A stretch of DNA of 64,000 nucleotides from Flaveria trinervia. Lineage: Eukaryota; Streptophyta; Magnoliopsida; Asterales; Asteraceae. The position numbers were made by a program, and so were the translations under genes. Positions 13,201 through 22,470 of the stretch are shown piece after piece (within the stretch, counting starts at the first letter, position 1; every line of letters starts with the position of its first letter). The notes under the pieces are model-generated. The model saw only the letters and a list, made by a program, of their open reading frames with translations, had not been told where the DNA came from and did no database searches. The stretch lies in NCBI GenBank assembly GCA_025506515.1, contig CM046456.1, positions 9,609,208 through 9,673,207 of the forward strand. The letters run 5' to 3'.

Positions 13201-16200
13201 GATCGGAGGAGATACGTCAGCAGCATGGCGAGGAAGATAACCAAGACAACGTGCAATCATCGTAATGTACGCGCCGCCATACACCGCTCCTCGCTCCTGG
13301 CGATGATAATATAAAGCGTAATACTCTGCCAAACATCTCGCCAGGTTGCACCTGGTCCCCGTAAGCAAACAATATAAGTAAAATAAGTCGGGAATGGTAC
13401 ACCACTCCCGACTCTTGCCACGTCTCATGATGGATGTGGCGATCATGCGATGCAAGTAACGAATGAGAGGATCTCTAATGCCAGTGACCCTGCCCTTAGT
13501 CCTCTGAAACGGACCTCCGACAATCTGAGGCCACCAATCTCTCAATCGGGTCTCCTCAATCTTAGTATCTTCGGCTCATAATAAAGTCCTGAGAAAATGG
13601 CAAACTGCTCAATCAACATCTGATGAGATCATCCACATAGCATAAACGAAATCTCAGATCGCTCATCGTCCTCCACCATCTCATCAGGACGAATATAAAT
13701 AAAGGTTGATAAAAACTCCACCGTCAGCTCTCGGTAAGAAGGTAAGAAGGCCAACTCAAATAAACGACTCCATGGCGTATTATCTCTGATAATACCGGCG
13801 AGTCTATCGCGCTCCCCAAGCTCGGCCATCACCTCCCAATCCACTGCCTTTTGATGACCGATCTTCATACGAATGAATTTTGAGCACTTTGCATGCTCAA
13901 TAGACCCGGGCTCAAACTGTAGGCATGGATGATTAGCAATAACATCAACGTCAGCCTCAATCTCAGAAACTGTAGCCATGGATGATTAGCAATAAGCAGA
14001 TTGAACGTACGAATCATCTTGATTACTATCTGCCACGTACGAAACGCTTGAATATTCACCAAACAAATAGTTACCATCCCAAAACGACATAACGAACGAA
14101 GAATCTTGGATCACTTCAAATTCATACGTGCTATACGTTCCGTGGCAGCCCTATAAGACAAATGAGATTTTTCTTAAAGAAAATAGAGTTTTGTGGTTCA
14201 ACTATTTCTTCAAAATAATAACTTTTCTCAAACTATAACTCTTATTTCTTTTATATACATACTTACGTACACATAAATGTCTTGATTACTTAATAATCAT
14301 TTCAACTAACTCGGTTCCACGATACTAGTCGGTTATGATAAAAAACTTGAAAATTAATTAAGTTTACCGTAACCGACTAGCATTAATGGAACCCGAGTTA
14401 GTTGAAACGATTTTTTAAGTATGCAATTAAAATATATGTATATATGTATCAAATACTTAATGAAATAAGAATCAAATGTGTACCGAGTAATTATGTGACA
14501 GAAGAAAATGTTGAACCACATAACGCTAATTTCCTTCGATTAAGATTAACGTTTCCTTCGTAACAAACGAAATATGAACGCATTCGTTTGATATTCGGTG
14601 CGTTTATATATCATCGAAAGAATCTTAAGTCGCGTTAATATAATTCGAAATAAAGCCTATACGCCGTGTATGGACCCATACGCGGCGTATAGGCTTTTCA
14701 GAAGACAAAACTGGCAAAGTCAAATCAGTCATTCAGCGGGCCTATACGCCGCGTGACGCATCTCCACCGACACATACGCGTCGTATAGGTGTCGGTGGAG
14801 ATGCATCCCACACCCATACGACCCAGGCCTATATGCCGCGTATGGGTCCATACGCGGCGTATAGACCCGCTGAATGACTGATTTGACTTCGCCAGTTTTG
14901 TCTTCTGAAAAGCCTATACGCCGCGTATGGGTCCATACGCGGCGTATAGGCTCACTGATGTGACGTGGAATTCTTGGCATTTATGAAGTTATAGTTCTTG
15001 TACACAAAGTTTGGTTTGTTATACATTGGGCTTAACAACTGATTTTGTGCTTCTTTAGGTTGTATTTATAGTTTTTTTAAGTTGTACATAGATATTATCT
15101 ATATTTTTATTACCTTTTTTAGTTTAGCGCCTCACATACGTGAAGCCCTCGCCTCGCGCTTGAGGCGTGGCGCCTCGGATTTTGGTATCGAAACGCTTCA
15201 CCTCACCTCACGCTTTTTTAAACCAAGGGAGACCTATACGCCGCATATGGACCCATACGCGGCGTATAGGTGGGCGTCGATTTAAATTTGTGGGTGTCTT
15301 TTTATTAGTACCCATAGTTGCGAATAGCGGTAAATAGCGACAATCCACCTATATGCTACGTAGCGAATAGCGGTAAATAGCGACCGCTATTTCGTGTTTA
15401 GCGATTAAGTAGAATAATATGTAAGATTGTTTTACATTCAATAGATAAGCATGTTTAGTAATAAAGTAGTAGGAAATCTAAGCAAAGACCCCCAAAATAG
15501 CTAAAATACTTCATTACTAATCATCTAAATCTCATATTTACAAAATAAAAAGTAAATAAAACTTAATAAAAAAAACCCGCTATGTAGTCGCTATTTACAA
15601 ATAGCGACCGCTTGGCGCCACGCTACATAGCGCGCTATAGCGGTCGCTATAGCCGCTATTGACAACAGGGTTAGTACCCTTTAATATCCTTTTTGGAGGG
15701 AAAATAAAGTGAGAATGTTTAGAAGAATGATAAATGTTAAAAATGTGGTTTAAGAAGATGACAAGTGGCAAAAGATACATTCTTTTTTTAGTATCTATAG
15801 ATGAGTAATTTATCAGTTCAATACATTTTCTGATAGTGTTTTTAACAACCACGATTTCATTTGAAAATTCTTGGTCGAAACTAAGGTTTAGTATTATGCC
15901 TCTTTTAGAACTGTCAGAAATTTTGAAATATATTGATATTTTTACAATGTTTTTTGTGAACCTCAGTTAGTTTCATGATAGTATTGTTATGTTGATTGTG
16001 ATCAATTTTAAGGCAACTATTGTTTTCTAAACTTTAATGTTTTTATTATTATAGTTATTTTTATGCCAGGTCATGCTTTATTTGACATCATGATCGGTTT
16101 TAACTAGGATCGACTCTAACAAAATGATTCGTCTTATAATCATAAATGTTCTTTTCTATTTTCTTAAATACAATTACACTTTCTTAACAAATAAAAAGTT

Positions 16201-17619
16201 AATCTCATAAGCAATAAATTATAATTGATATTCAAATGTTAATATATTATTATCACTATAAGTTTGTATCTAGTTAAATTTAACATTGTGGGAGGAGCGA
16301 TGCTGGGATGAGTGGTTTGACAGGGGGTTTGCACATGATGGTGAGTGAGGATGCAGGTTAGGGTGGTTCTGGTCGGTGAAGATGAGTAGTAAGAAGATAT
16401 AAAATGGTTCAAATCTTGGTCATGTTCCACTTATTTTAATTAGTTTGGTAATGGGTCAGATGACGATACATTTAGTTGGGTCGTTGATCACGTCTTAACC
16501 AATCTTCATCCTGCCTGTCGACAGGCCTAGTTTTGCCTATGGATGCAGGTTTGGGTGGTTCTGTTCGGTGAAGATGAGTAGTAAGAAGATATAAAATGGT
16601 TCAAATCTTGGTCATGTTTCATTTTTGGTAATGGGTCAGATGACGATCCATTTAGTTGGGTCAGATGACGATCCATTTAGTTGGGTCAGATGACGATCCA
16701 TTTAGTTGGGTTGTTGATCAGGTCTTAGCCAATCTTCATCCTACCTGTCGACAGGCCATAGTTTTGCCTATGGATTGTGTACATAAGGTAGAAATTAATT
16801 CTGAGTTGTTACATAAAATGTTGGTTAGTTCTTACACCGAGGGCTTGTAGGTTTTGACTCTAATGCAATGTCCATATGTAACGTTTCATAATACCCTTCA
16901 TGATAAGTTGTTTTAGATCATTCTCATGTGTTATAAGTATGCATTATCAATTTAAGTAAGAAGTTGCTAAATTTGTTTTGGATCTCATTAACAATTTTAA
17001 TGTTGATTTTACTTCCCTTAATGGATAAAGGTCCAAGGTAAATAAGTAATAATCTTTTTCATGATTTATATTTTGCTGCAACTAGGTTGCAATAGGTAGA
17101 AAACTGGGCATCGAAGAACCTCAGCTTATGAAGATTATAAGAGCCACTCTTAACACGCATAGCGAGTGGTTTAAGCTTCAAATGTGTAAAGATCACTTTG
17201 AGGGTCTGCTCAAAATCGATCTTTTGAAACAAGTCAATTTTTCTTTGCTCTCCGATAGCCTTTCCAAGTCTTTGAGTGCTGATGTATGCAATAATACGTC
17301 TTCCCAAGGCACTGCAACTTCCAGCAGCAAAACGCATGAGGATGGCAGCAGTCCCACTCAAGTGTCATCCACCGGAGAAATTGTATCCGATGAAACCGCT
17401 ATACTCAAAGTTATGGTGAGTCCTCCACACTTATTACTTTCTTCATAATATTTTATTTTTGGCTCACAGTTTATCTGTCTATATAAATAATAAATAATAA
17501 AGTAACTTGGTGTGATATATGTGCAGGAGTTTCTTGCTTTGCCCAGGGCCGATGCTATACATCTCCTAGCACAATACAACGGGAACGCTGAGACAGTCAT
17601 TCAGCAAATATTTGCATAA
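2760..17619 (+). CDS. CTLH/CRA-domain protein (RanBPM/GID-complex-like, At5g66810-type), 12 exons, with a one-base gap in exon 10
   Basis: Exons by eye: 2760-3077, 3156-3257, 4110-4190, 4464-4573, 4711-4846, 5004-5102, 5745-5847, 5929-6275, 6341-6520, 6738-6934, 17086-17415 and 17527-17619 (TAA). They encode about 698 residues, near the usual length of plant homologues. The N-terminus is a poly-Ser stretch followed by VNWEALDALVIEFAKSENLI. A CTLH segment spans residues ~55-115, the CRA-type helical region follows through EAYEEFKHVLLAFIYDKDDQ, and the C-terminus (PRADAIHLLAQYNGNAETVI) is UBA-like. Family knowledge: CTLH/CRA proteins are scaffold parts of GID/CTLH-type E3 ligase complexes; the specific role of this branch is poorly known. 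All junctions keep phase except exon 10, which is 197 nt where 198 are needed. Read literally, exon 10 runs through HSR into exon 11 and reaches TAG after two further codons. Intron 10 is about 10.2 kb of transposon DNA. The gene may be intact with a consensus error, or truncated. Confidence 0.85.
3367..3570 (+). other. Exon-like open frame inside intron 2 of the CTLH gene
   Basis: A frame following an AG at 3366 encodes a protein-like stretch (LVSCIVDECRRVVRGKLYES), continuing to about 3570. It is in phase 0 with exon 2, but the family alignment I remember runs directly from exon 2 to exon 3, so it is not needed for the protein. It could be a cassette exon, a captured gene fragment or chance. 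I do not recognise the domain. Confidence 0.25.
7276..7542 (-). repeat. 3' LTR of the intronic Copia-derived element
   Basis: Read on the minus strand it starts TGTTGGGTTTGTG and ends CCTAACA, satisfying TG...CA. It follows directly on a polypurine tract (AAGTGGGAGAT, 7543-7553). It contains a TATATATA block near 7456, AATAAAG near 7415 and a conserved ACGTTAAATC stretch, as expected for promoter and poly(A) functions of a short Copia LTR. Confidence 0.6.
7830..8660 (-). pseudogene. Copia nucleocapsid, protease and GAG-pre-integrase fragment
   Basis: A CCHC knuckle (CWSCNEVGHVKSQC, ~8549-8508) is followed by the protease active-site motif WVMDSGASFHAM (~8420-8385). A stop near 8256 precedes a second frame with the GAG-pre-integrase signature PGLKKKLISVGQLDEQ. 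Beyond SGSLYMVEVP the sequence runs into unrelated residues instead of the HHCC integrase zinc finger, so the enzymatic half of pol is missing here. It carries at least one stop and frame break. Confidence 0.75.
8721..9222 (-). pseudogene. Copia gag (UBN2-type), frameshifted
   Basis: Translation starts MAEDGKVVIKKLNGSDFSLV at 9222. It then shifts by one base near 9160 into a frame beginning KMQIEALL and carrying the UBN2 pattern of Copia Gag (residues WESKDKKARAVISLAL, MREGSSM, LLVLSSLPDSW). It stops at 8721, and the zinc-knuckle region continues in the next open frame. This is the capsid-like structural protein of the retrotransposon and is not expected to be functional. Confidence 0.75.
9658..10185. 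mobile_element. ~528-bp MITE inserted in a TA repeat
   Basis: The ends are inverted repeats: AGGGGAGGGTTCAAATGAGA on the left, and the right end reads inversely AGGGGAGAGATCAAATGAGA. Inverted homology continues through GTTCTCACAAAAAA and AAGAACCAATCTCA. Both flanks are (TA)n, suggesting a TA target. The interior has several near-palindromic ACACGTGTAAAT motifs. Related copies are at 10500-11181 and, in the other orientation, 50951-51728. The superfamily is unclear; Tc1/mariner-like TA targeting is one possibility. Confidence 0.7.
10186..10499. repeat. TA tract plus 18-bp minisatellite (ATGTATGTATGCATGTCT)
   Basis: After (TA)n, an 18-bp unit is repeated about eight times almost perfectly (10215-10370). 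Two or three copies follow with TCT changed to TAT, then (CT)n and more (TA)n up to 10499. All six frames are open over long parts of it, giving low-complexity peptides such as MYVCMS repeats that are not genes. It separates two MITEs of the same family. Confidence 0.9.
10500..11181. mobile_element. ~680-bp MITE of the same TA-targeting type, with an internal insertion
   Basis: It begins AGGGGAAGGATC and ends, read inversely, AGGAGAGAGATCAAATAAAA, again inside TATATA flanks. The middle (about 10580-10965) is unrelated to the 9658 copy. It contains a CGCCTCAAG-rich segment ending TTTTTAAAACCAAG, which belongs to a dispersed repeat also seen at 11250-11370, 15121-15230 and 37249-37637. Confidence 0.6.
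11182..11588. other. Short intronic stretch with an AGGCG-family fragment
   Basis: It carries short TG/TA repeats and a fragment rich in CGCCTC/TTTTTAAG around 11290-11365 that resembles the dispersed AGGCG repeat. No gene is visible. Confidence 0.4.
11589..12262 (-). mobile_element. Helitron remnant (3' end at the left), interrupted on its 5' side
   Basis: Read on the minus strand, the left end is a hairpin CCCGTGTAATACACGGG, a short spacer, then CTAG followed by T, the classic Helitron 3' terminus. The neighbouring TATGAATTATAAAAC block is shared with the copy at 48031-48604. The probable 5' terminus (TACTAATAAAAA on the minus strand) reappears at 15300-15311, beyond a 3.0-kb inserted element. 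No RepHel gene is present, so it is non-autonomous. Confidence 0.65.
12297..12539. repeat. Palindrome cluster 1 (3.5 copies)
   Basis: The full unit is an 18-base arm CCTATACGCCGCGTATGG, a two-base spacer (GT or AC) and the inverse of the arm. Copies start near 12297 (diverged), 12360 and 12440, with a single self-palindromic arm at 12521-12539. The arm core ATACGCSGCGTAT is itself an odd palindrome, so every unit contains nested symmetry and 6-8 CpG sites. Confidence 0.85.
12774..13979 (-). pseudogene. Athila ORF1-like (retrotransposon Orf1) pseudogene
   Basis: The N-terminal part (13979-13629) contains YRELTVEFLSTF and ISFMLCG. After frameshifts and stops between 13629 and 13545, the frame continues with DWWPQIVGGPFQ, IRDPLIRYLHRMIATSIM, DLFYLYCLLTGTRCNLA and GAVYGGAYITMIARCLGYLP, the order of blocks found in the Athila ORF1 family of Ty3/Gypsy elements. 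A last frame (13139-12774) is Pro/His-rich and ends with a coiled segment. No gag zinc knuckle, pol or LTR is nearby. The assignment is from remembered family sequence. Confidence 0.6.
14185..14540. repeat. ~355-bp foldback (arms ~170 bp) inside the TIR element
   Basis: The left arm (GTGGTTCAACTATTTCTTC ... ATTTCAACTAACTCGG ... CTAGTCGGTTA) and the right arm (TAACCGACTAG ... CCGAGTTAGTTGAAA ... GAAAATGTTGAACCAC) are imperfect reverse complements over their length, with a short AT-rich loop near 14345-14370. A transcript across it would form a long stem. No coding frame is visible. Confidence 0.8.
14653..14951. repeat. Palindrome cluster 2, nested inverted repeats
   Basis: It contains 38-bp palindromes at about 14658-14695, 14828-14865 and 14913-14951. 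A fourth, at 14741-14790, is split by a GCATCTCCACCGACAC segment whose inverse follows at once. The palindrome plus the adjoining TTTTCAGAAGACAAAACTGG sequence at 14690-14745 is repeated inversely at 14860-14915, so the whole ~300 bp can fold back on itself. Confidence 0.85.
15121..15230. repeat. Fragment of the dispersed AGGCG-rich repeat
   Basis: It has AGCGCCTCACATACGTGAAG, CGCGCTTGAGGCG and a CGCTTTTTTAAACCAAG end, matching the repeat in the kinase intron at 37249-37637. It lies between palindrome cluster 2 and the last palindrome. Confidence 0.55.
15233..15270. repeat. Single 38-bp palindrome next to the right TIR
   Basis: It has the same arm as in the other clusters (one base differs) with spacer AC. 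It lies about 10 bp inside the right TIR, mirroring the first palindrome, which lies about 7 bp inside the left TIR. Confidence 0.85.
15313..15668. mobile_element. ~355-bp TIR element rich in AATAGCGGT motifs
   Basis: Left end GTTGCGAATAGCGGTAAATAGC; right end, read inversely, GTTGTCAATAGCGGCTATAGC. Both flanks carry TTAGTACCC, a likely 6-9 bp target duplication that also lies in the presumed Helitron 5' end. Many internal copies of TAGCGACCGCTATTT-like palindromes occur. It is a hAT- or MULE-type MITE by structure; no transposase is seen. Confidence 0.65.
16351..16770. repeat. 192-bp tandem duplication with an internal 26-bp triplication
   Basis: The segment starting ATGCAGGTTAGGGTGGTTCT at 16351 recurs at 16543. 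In the second copy a 26-bp unit (GTCAGATGACGATCCATTTA...) is repeated three times (about 16636-16713). Both copies contain CTGTCGACAGG. It lies in intron 10 of the CTLH gene, close to exon 11. Confidence 0.85.
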
Positions 17620-20077
17620 TATGTATTATGTATGCATGTATGTACAATTGTACATTACACACGTCTTGTCCTATTTGTCGTAAGATTTGTGTTTTCGTAA
17701 ATTAACGTACATTATTTCATTTATTTGTGCCATACAAATACTTATACCAAAACTGGGGAATACTTTAACCCGTAGTGACAGCAATTGTTGTATAAAACAC
17801 TATATTTAGTTCATGATGTCATGTGAACTTTTAATGATCTTGTGTATTGGATTATTATTGACATCATGATAGAATAAAAACTGTGTATTGTCTTGTATAA
17901 AGAAAATGATAATATCTTACTGTATTCAATGTTCATGAGCCTGCTTATTTTTTGTATGCAGCCTTGATAGGATGACATATACGTTTTTTGTAACAATTAA
18001 CTTGTGTACATTATAAATCTACATCGATGTTCATCGTCATACTAGAACCATGGTTGCGGAGGAACATCTTTAACGCTTGTGGTCAATAAACATACGTTGT
18101 AGCTGAGTATGCATGATGAAAGATACATGTATTTGTAATTGTTTTAGTTTTATCCATTAAAGTACTGTTGCTTACCTTAGTTGAAAGATAATGGGTAGCG
18201 GAGTCATCTGCTGAAAGATGTATCAACTACAGTTAAGCTTATTTAAGCCATGCCTTTTAAACTACATTTAAGGTGTGGGATGTGCTCTAAAGCACTTTAA
18301 TTTTACGTAAACGACGGCATATTCCCATTTTTATTCTTTTTCACTCCATCTTATCCCAAACATGAATGCTCGCTAAGTCCTTAGCACACTCATGTCTCAC
18401 CTTCTTAACACCCCATGGGAATGGTGTTTAGCACTCTATGGTGTTGTCGTATACCTACCGAACCAAACTGAATTTGAATTATATAGTAGTATTATTTGTT
18501 ATTGTTTATTTTATCCTCATATAGGTTATTCGAATCAACTCGAACGTGAATCAAATTCGAACCAATTGAAACTTGAATTCAGTTTTATAATTTCAAGACT
18601 TGAATAATTTGAAAACAGACCCGTGTGCACCCTGCTTGCAAATTACAAAAGGCAACCCACCATGGAAGATCGATACAATTACAAGGGGTGTAAATGTCTC
18701 TCATTTGAACGGCTATTCACTAAACATACAACCTTTAAGTCACAATATACAAGCCACGACACTTTCTCTCCTCCGCTCATTCTCTACTGCGAGTGTGGCA
18801 TGACTCTTGAGAGCCTCTGTGTCAGGGCGCGCCAACGTTCTCTACTTTGCCGCGCGTAAGATCAGAGCCATCTCACCACTTTCATGCCATTATGAAGGGT
18901 ACTCCCTCCCTTTAAGAGAAACAAGTGGATGTGAGAGAAAGAAAAGAAATCAATTTAAACGTTAACAACGTTATAAGAAAGAGATGGATGAAAAAATGGT
19001 TATAAAAATAGAATTTTAAGACGTTTAAAATATGTGTTCAAAAGTGTTTGGAGGGGGGCAGGGTTCTTAATGGAAACAGTCTCTTCTTTCGTAGGAAGAT
19101 GTAAGACTTGTCTCAATCATATCCTTCCCGGACATTACAATTGACTATAGTATGTGTGGGATATATTGGCTTTGTTTTTTATGTTTGTTTGTCTGCGGCC
19201 TTTTTAATTAGCCCTTACAAATAGCACGAGTTTAAATTTTTGCAAGTGAAAAGTTCGATGATATTTAAAAATAAAAAAAACTTATTGTTAAAAAAAACTA
19301 AGATTACCCAAAATATGAGATTCAACTTATACACTTTTATATAGTTTATGAATAATCTACTATATTTTATAAAATTCAGTAGATTACATCTAATTAAATT
19401 CTTAGAAATATACACACAAAGTCATATATTTTGTAACAAAACATATCTAGATTAACACATTTTTTTATTACTTCTATATAAACAATCGGTTGGAACAATA
19501 ACTTAATCCTCAAGTGTATCCTTCTACAAGACAAACCTCTCTTCCTTGAGAAAACCAACAAATGGCATTCATCCTTCATTAGTCATTGGCTTTAGACACA
19601 CCATTGCCCATAAATCTATAATACTACCAATAGATTAACCTAACTTTTTTCTTTAAGGAACTACTTTGTCAAAATGTACTTTTGGCTATACAGTATCTAT
19701 AGCACTATCAAAATTAATCTTACGTATCTATACATATTCCAACGACTATCATATAGAAATGTGGTTGGCTACTTATGTCATATAGTACGTTTTTAGAGTT
19801 ATTGAGTTGGTAGTAATCAAATCAAACTGATTCTAAACTATTCAAGGTCAGTTTGTGTAAAGCTCAAATCGAGCATTTCTTAAACGAGCTTGAGTCTAAA
19901 TGAATTGGAACTCATTTAGTAAACTAATGCTACATATTGAACTTAACTAAGGTGTGTGTATATATATATATATATATATAATGTTGTTAGTAACTAAAGA
20001 ATATATATTATTGTATACTTAAAAATAAGTATAAATACAATAATTAACTTTTTATTATACTAAAGGAGACAAGGTTA
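17620..20077. other. Intergenic: 3' flank of the CTLH gene, no further gene seen
   Basis: The first few hundred bases are presumably the 3' UTR and contain AATAAA near 17872. The rest is AT-rich, with a (TA)n run at about 19960-19980, and none of its open frames looks like a protein. Confidence 0.5.
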
Positions 20078-21051
20078 TCTCTACTATTATATAATACAAA
20101 ACCCATGGGTGGATTGATAATTTTTTATTTTTATAAAAGGCTTATAACAACTATTTAAGTATATGGTATAAGTGTTTTATGCAAGTGTTTCTAAATTATC
20201 CTCATTAATAAATTTAGTCTAGCTAATCCATGAGTTAATACATATAATTAAATTCACAATATTAAGTTTTACTTTATAATAATAATTTAAATTAACATAA
20301 TATTTATAATTTTAGTTTATATTTCTACTATTCAAATTAAGTATTATATTATTAACTAAATAGTATTACCAAATATTTACATAGAACAACAACAACATAT
20401 AATCTATATTCAAGGTTAGTCGAAAAAAGACTTAGTAGCACTCACGCATCACGCGAACCATTCATTATAGATAACATATAGGGAGTAATAATGAATATCT
20501 ATGTTATCTATACTATTTATAAAATATTTTAGGATGTCAAAATAATAATTTATATTCACCTTAAGACACCTATAGAACCTATAGTGTTAGTATGATAATA
20601 TTATGGTGGATTTTATTTTTTTAATCCATATGGATTTATTGAATTTAATAATAATAATAACAATAATAATAGTAATAGTATTTAAGTAATTATAAAAATT
20701 ATTTACAAATAAAAACTATGTTAGTAATAAACAATGATGTCTAATAATATATAAGTTATCAAATTAAATATATACAAGTTTTCAAAACTGCTTAAAGGTT
20801 CTGATGTGCTAAATTTGTTTTTAATCTATCGTTTTCTCTTATAATCATAAAAATATGATGGTTTATAAAATCTAAATTTATCGTTATGATGTGTTAAATT
20901 ATATTAACATTTTGACCTAAATGTTTTTTTCAAATCAGAGTTATCAATGTAATTTATCCATATCTACAGATTGAATACTAATTTACAAGTAATCGAAATC
21001 AATTTTTATAAATTTTAACAACTCGCAACAAAGCATAGGTTCACACACTAG
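20078..21051 (+). mobile_element. Probable non-autonomous Helitron (~975 bp)
   Basis: The 5' end TCTCTACTATTATATAATA follows an A and the 3' end CTAG precedes a T, as Helitron insertion between A and T predicts. The subterminal hairpin (around CGCAACAAAGCATAGG) is poor. The interior is AT-rich with no RepHel ORF. Confidence 0.45.
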
Positions 21052-21293
21052 TATATTTTTAATGAGCCAAGTTTATGCTTAGATATTGAGCGCATGACAA
21101 ACTCTATACAGTTAAACGATTTAACTCAAGCTTATATCAATAACCTAGACTCAACTTGACTCGTTTACACATGCAATCATTTCATTGTTTGATCAGACAT
21201 CCTTTTTTCCATGCAATCACCATAAACAATAACCAAACAATTGCCGTGGAAAACGCAAAAATTCAAATCAATGGAAGATAAAGTAAAAACGAA

Positions 21294-21313
21294 GGGGGGG
21301 GGGGGGGGGGGGG
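21294..21313. repeat. Run of about 20 consecutive G
   Basis: An uninterrupted G homopolymer in AT-rich intergenic DNA. Its true length is uncertain in any read technology. Confidence 0.85.
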
Positions 21314-22354
21314 CAAAGTTGCATTGAAACACGAACGACGTTGTATATGTTTGGATAATTCGAGCTAAACACAAGTGATTTGTTGAGTGTTTGTTATATG
21401 GAGTTGAACAATGCCTTTTATTTGGCCAGGCTTTTGTCGACCACAAACCTACATTATATCATACAATGTCTCCGTGATGTTTGCCATAACATGTAAAAGT
21501 ATAAATATCCTAAGCTATATTATAGATTCCATCATTTGTAATACAAAAAAGTTAATTATAAATAAATATACGAGTTACTAGCTTATTGTACGTGTTTATT
21601 GGAATTCATATTATAACTAAAAGATATACATTTTCATATAGTATGAATAAAGCAGATCGATGAACAGTGATAAAAGAATATTTTCATCATTTTAGGTTTC
21701 TTTTTATATAATTGGTATAATTGGTGGGCGGTTGCTGGTTTGTATGTAGGTGGCGGCTCTGGTGGACCCATATATCGTAAACGTCCATGGATGGTGGTGG
21801 ATATTGAAACTGGCTAAAATCTGTCGATTTAGACGCCGTTGGTTGTCTGTCAAGCGCCTTGATGATGTCTGGGTGACCCTCACATCCGGTTATTCCCATA
21901 TTTTGATCGATGATGATGACACTTGGCACATCTGAGAGCCCTAATCTGGTTTTCGATGATGTGATTTTGTCCCGGAGTTGGTGTTGTTACCGATTATGTT
22001 TATTGTCGTTTCTGTTTTTCTGATGGTTGTTTAAGACGGGTGTTTCGATGGTCTTGCAACGTCATGGATGTCAGCCGCTATCCATGGATGGTGGTGCATG
22101 TCGGCCCGGCTAGATCTATTGATTGTAGATATACATAAATACACATGCATCGTTAATAAGCAATACAAATGACATAACATATCAAGCACGTGTGAAGGGC
22201 GACAATAATGTGTATTGAACTTAACGAATGTCTATAGATGGACTTTAATAGTAGATTTAAGTGTGTTTATCGTTAGAAAAATGGTAAATGTTTATACACT
22301 AAATTCCAAGATTTGGGACCACACGACCTCGTACCTTTTTTCCAAACCCCACCC
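21314..22354. other. Intergenic, no gene recognised
   Basis: It contains a partial repeat of CCATGGATGGTGGTG (about 21785 and 22083) and short open frames on both strands (for example 21687-21929 minus), without recognisable features. Confidence 0.4.
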
Positions 22355-22364
22355 TCTATAAATT
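22355..22364 (+). promoter_or_regulatory. TATA box of the decayed CEP gene
   Basis: TCTATAAATT lies about 107 bp before the ATG at 22471, a normal plant promoter to start-codon distance. Confidence 0.5.
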
Positions 22365-22470
22365 CCCTCAATCTCATGACAATATAATTAAAGAACCATA
22401 TCTAGCTTCTTTCTTTTATCAAGACTTCAGTTTCCTCACTACACAACTCTCAATCTCTTAAATTTTCAAA

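Larger units (their letters stand above)
12263..15298. mobile_element. TIR-bounded ~3.0-kb element with subterminal palindromes and an Athila ORF1-like pseudogene
   Basis: The left end is GACACCCACAAATTTTAAAT. The right end, read inversely, is GACACCCACAAATTTAAAT, so about 27 bp match with few differences. Flanks share TTTTATT within 1-2 bases of the ends, consistent with a target duplication inside a Helitron 5' end. Several copies of a 38-bp palindrome sit inside both termini. The interior holds a decayed ORF like Athila ORF1 (12774-13979, minus) and a long foldback (14185-14540). No transposase is recognisable. Subterminal repeats recall CACTA and MULE transposons, but the terminus is not CACTA. 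Confidence 0.55.
6935..17085 (+). other. Giant intron 10 of the CTLH gene, filled with nested transposons
   Basis: The donor is CCAG|GTCATT and the acceptor is CTGCAACTAG|GTTGCA. The exons on either side encode adjacent parts of one conserved protein. Inside, left to right: a Copia-derived element (minus), a MITE, a minisatellite, a second MITE, a Helitron remnant, a TIR element with palindromes and an Athila-like pseudogene, another TIR element, and a 192-bp tandem duplication. The other introns of the gene are 0.07-0.85 kb. Confidence 0.85.
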
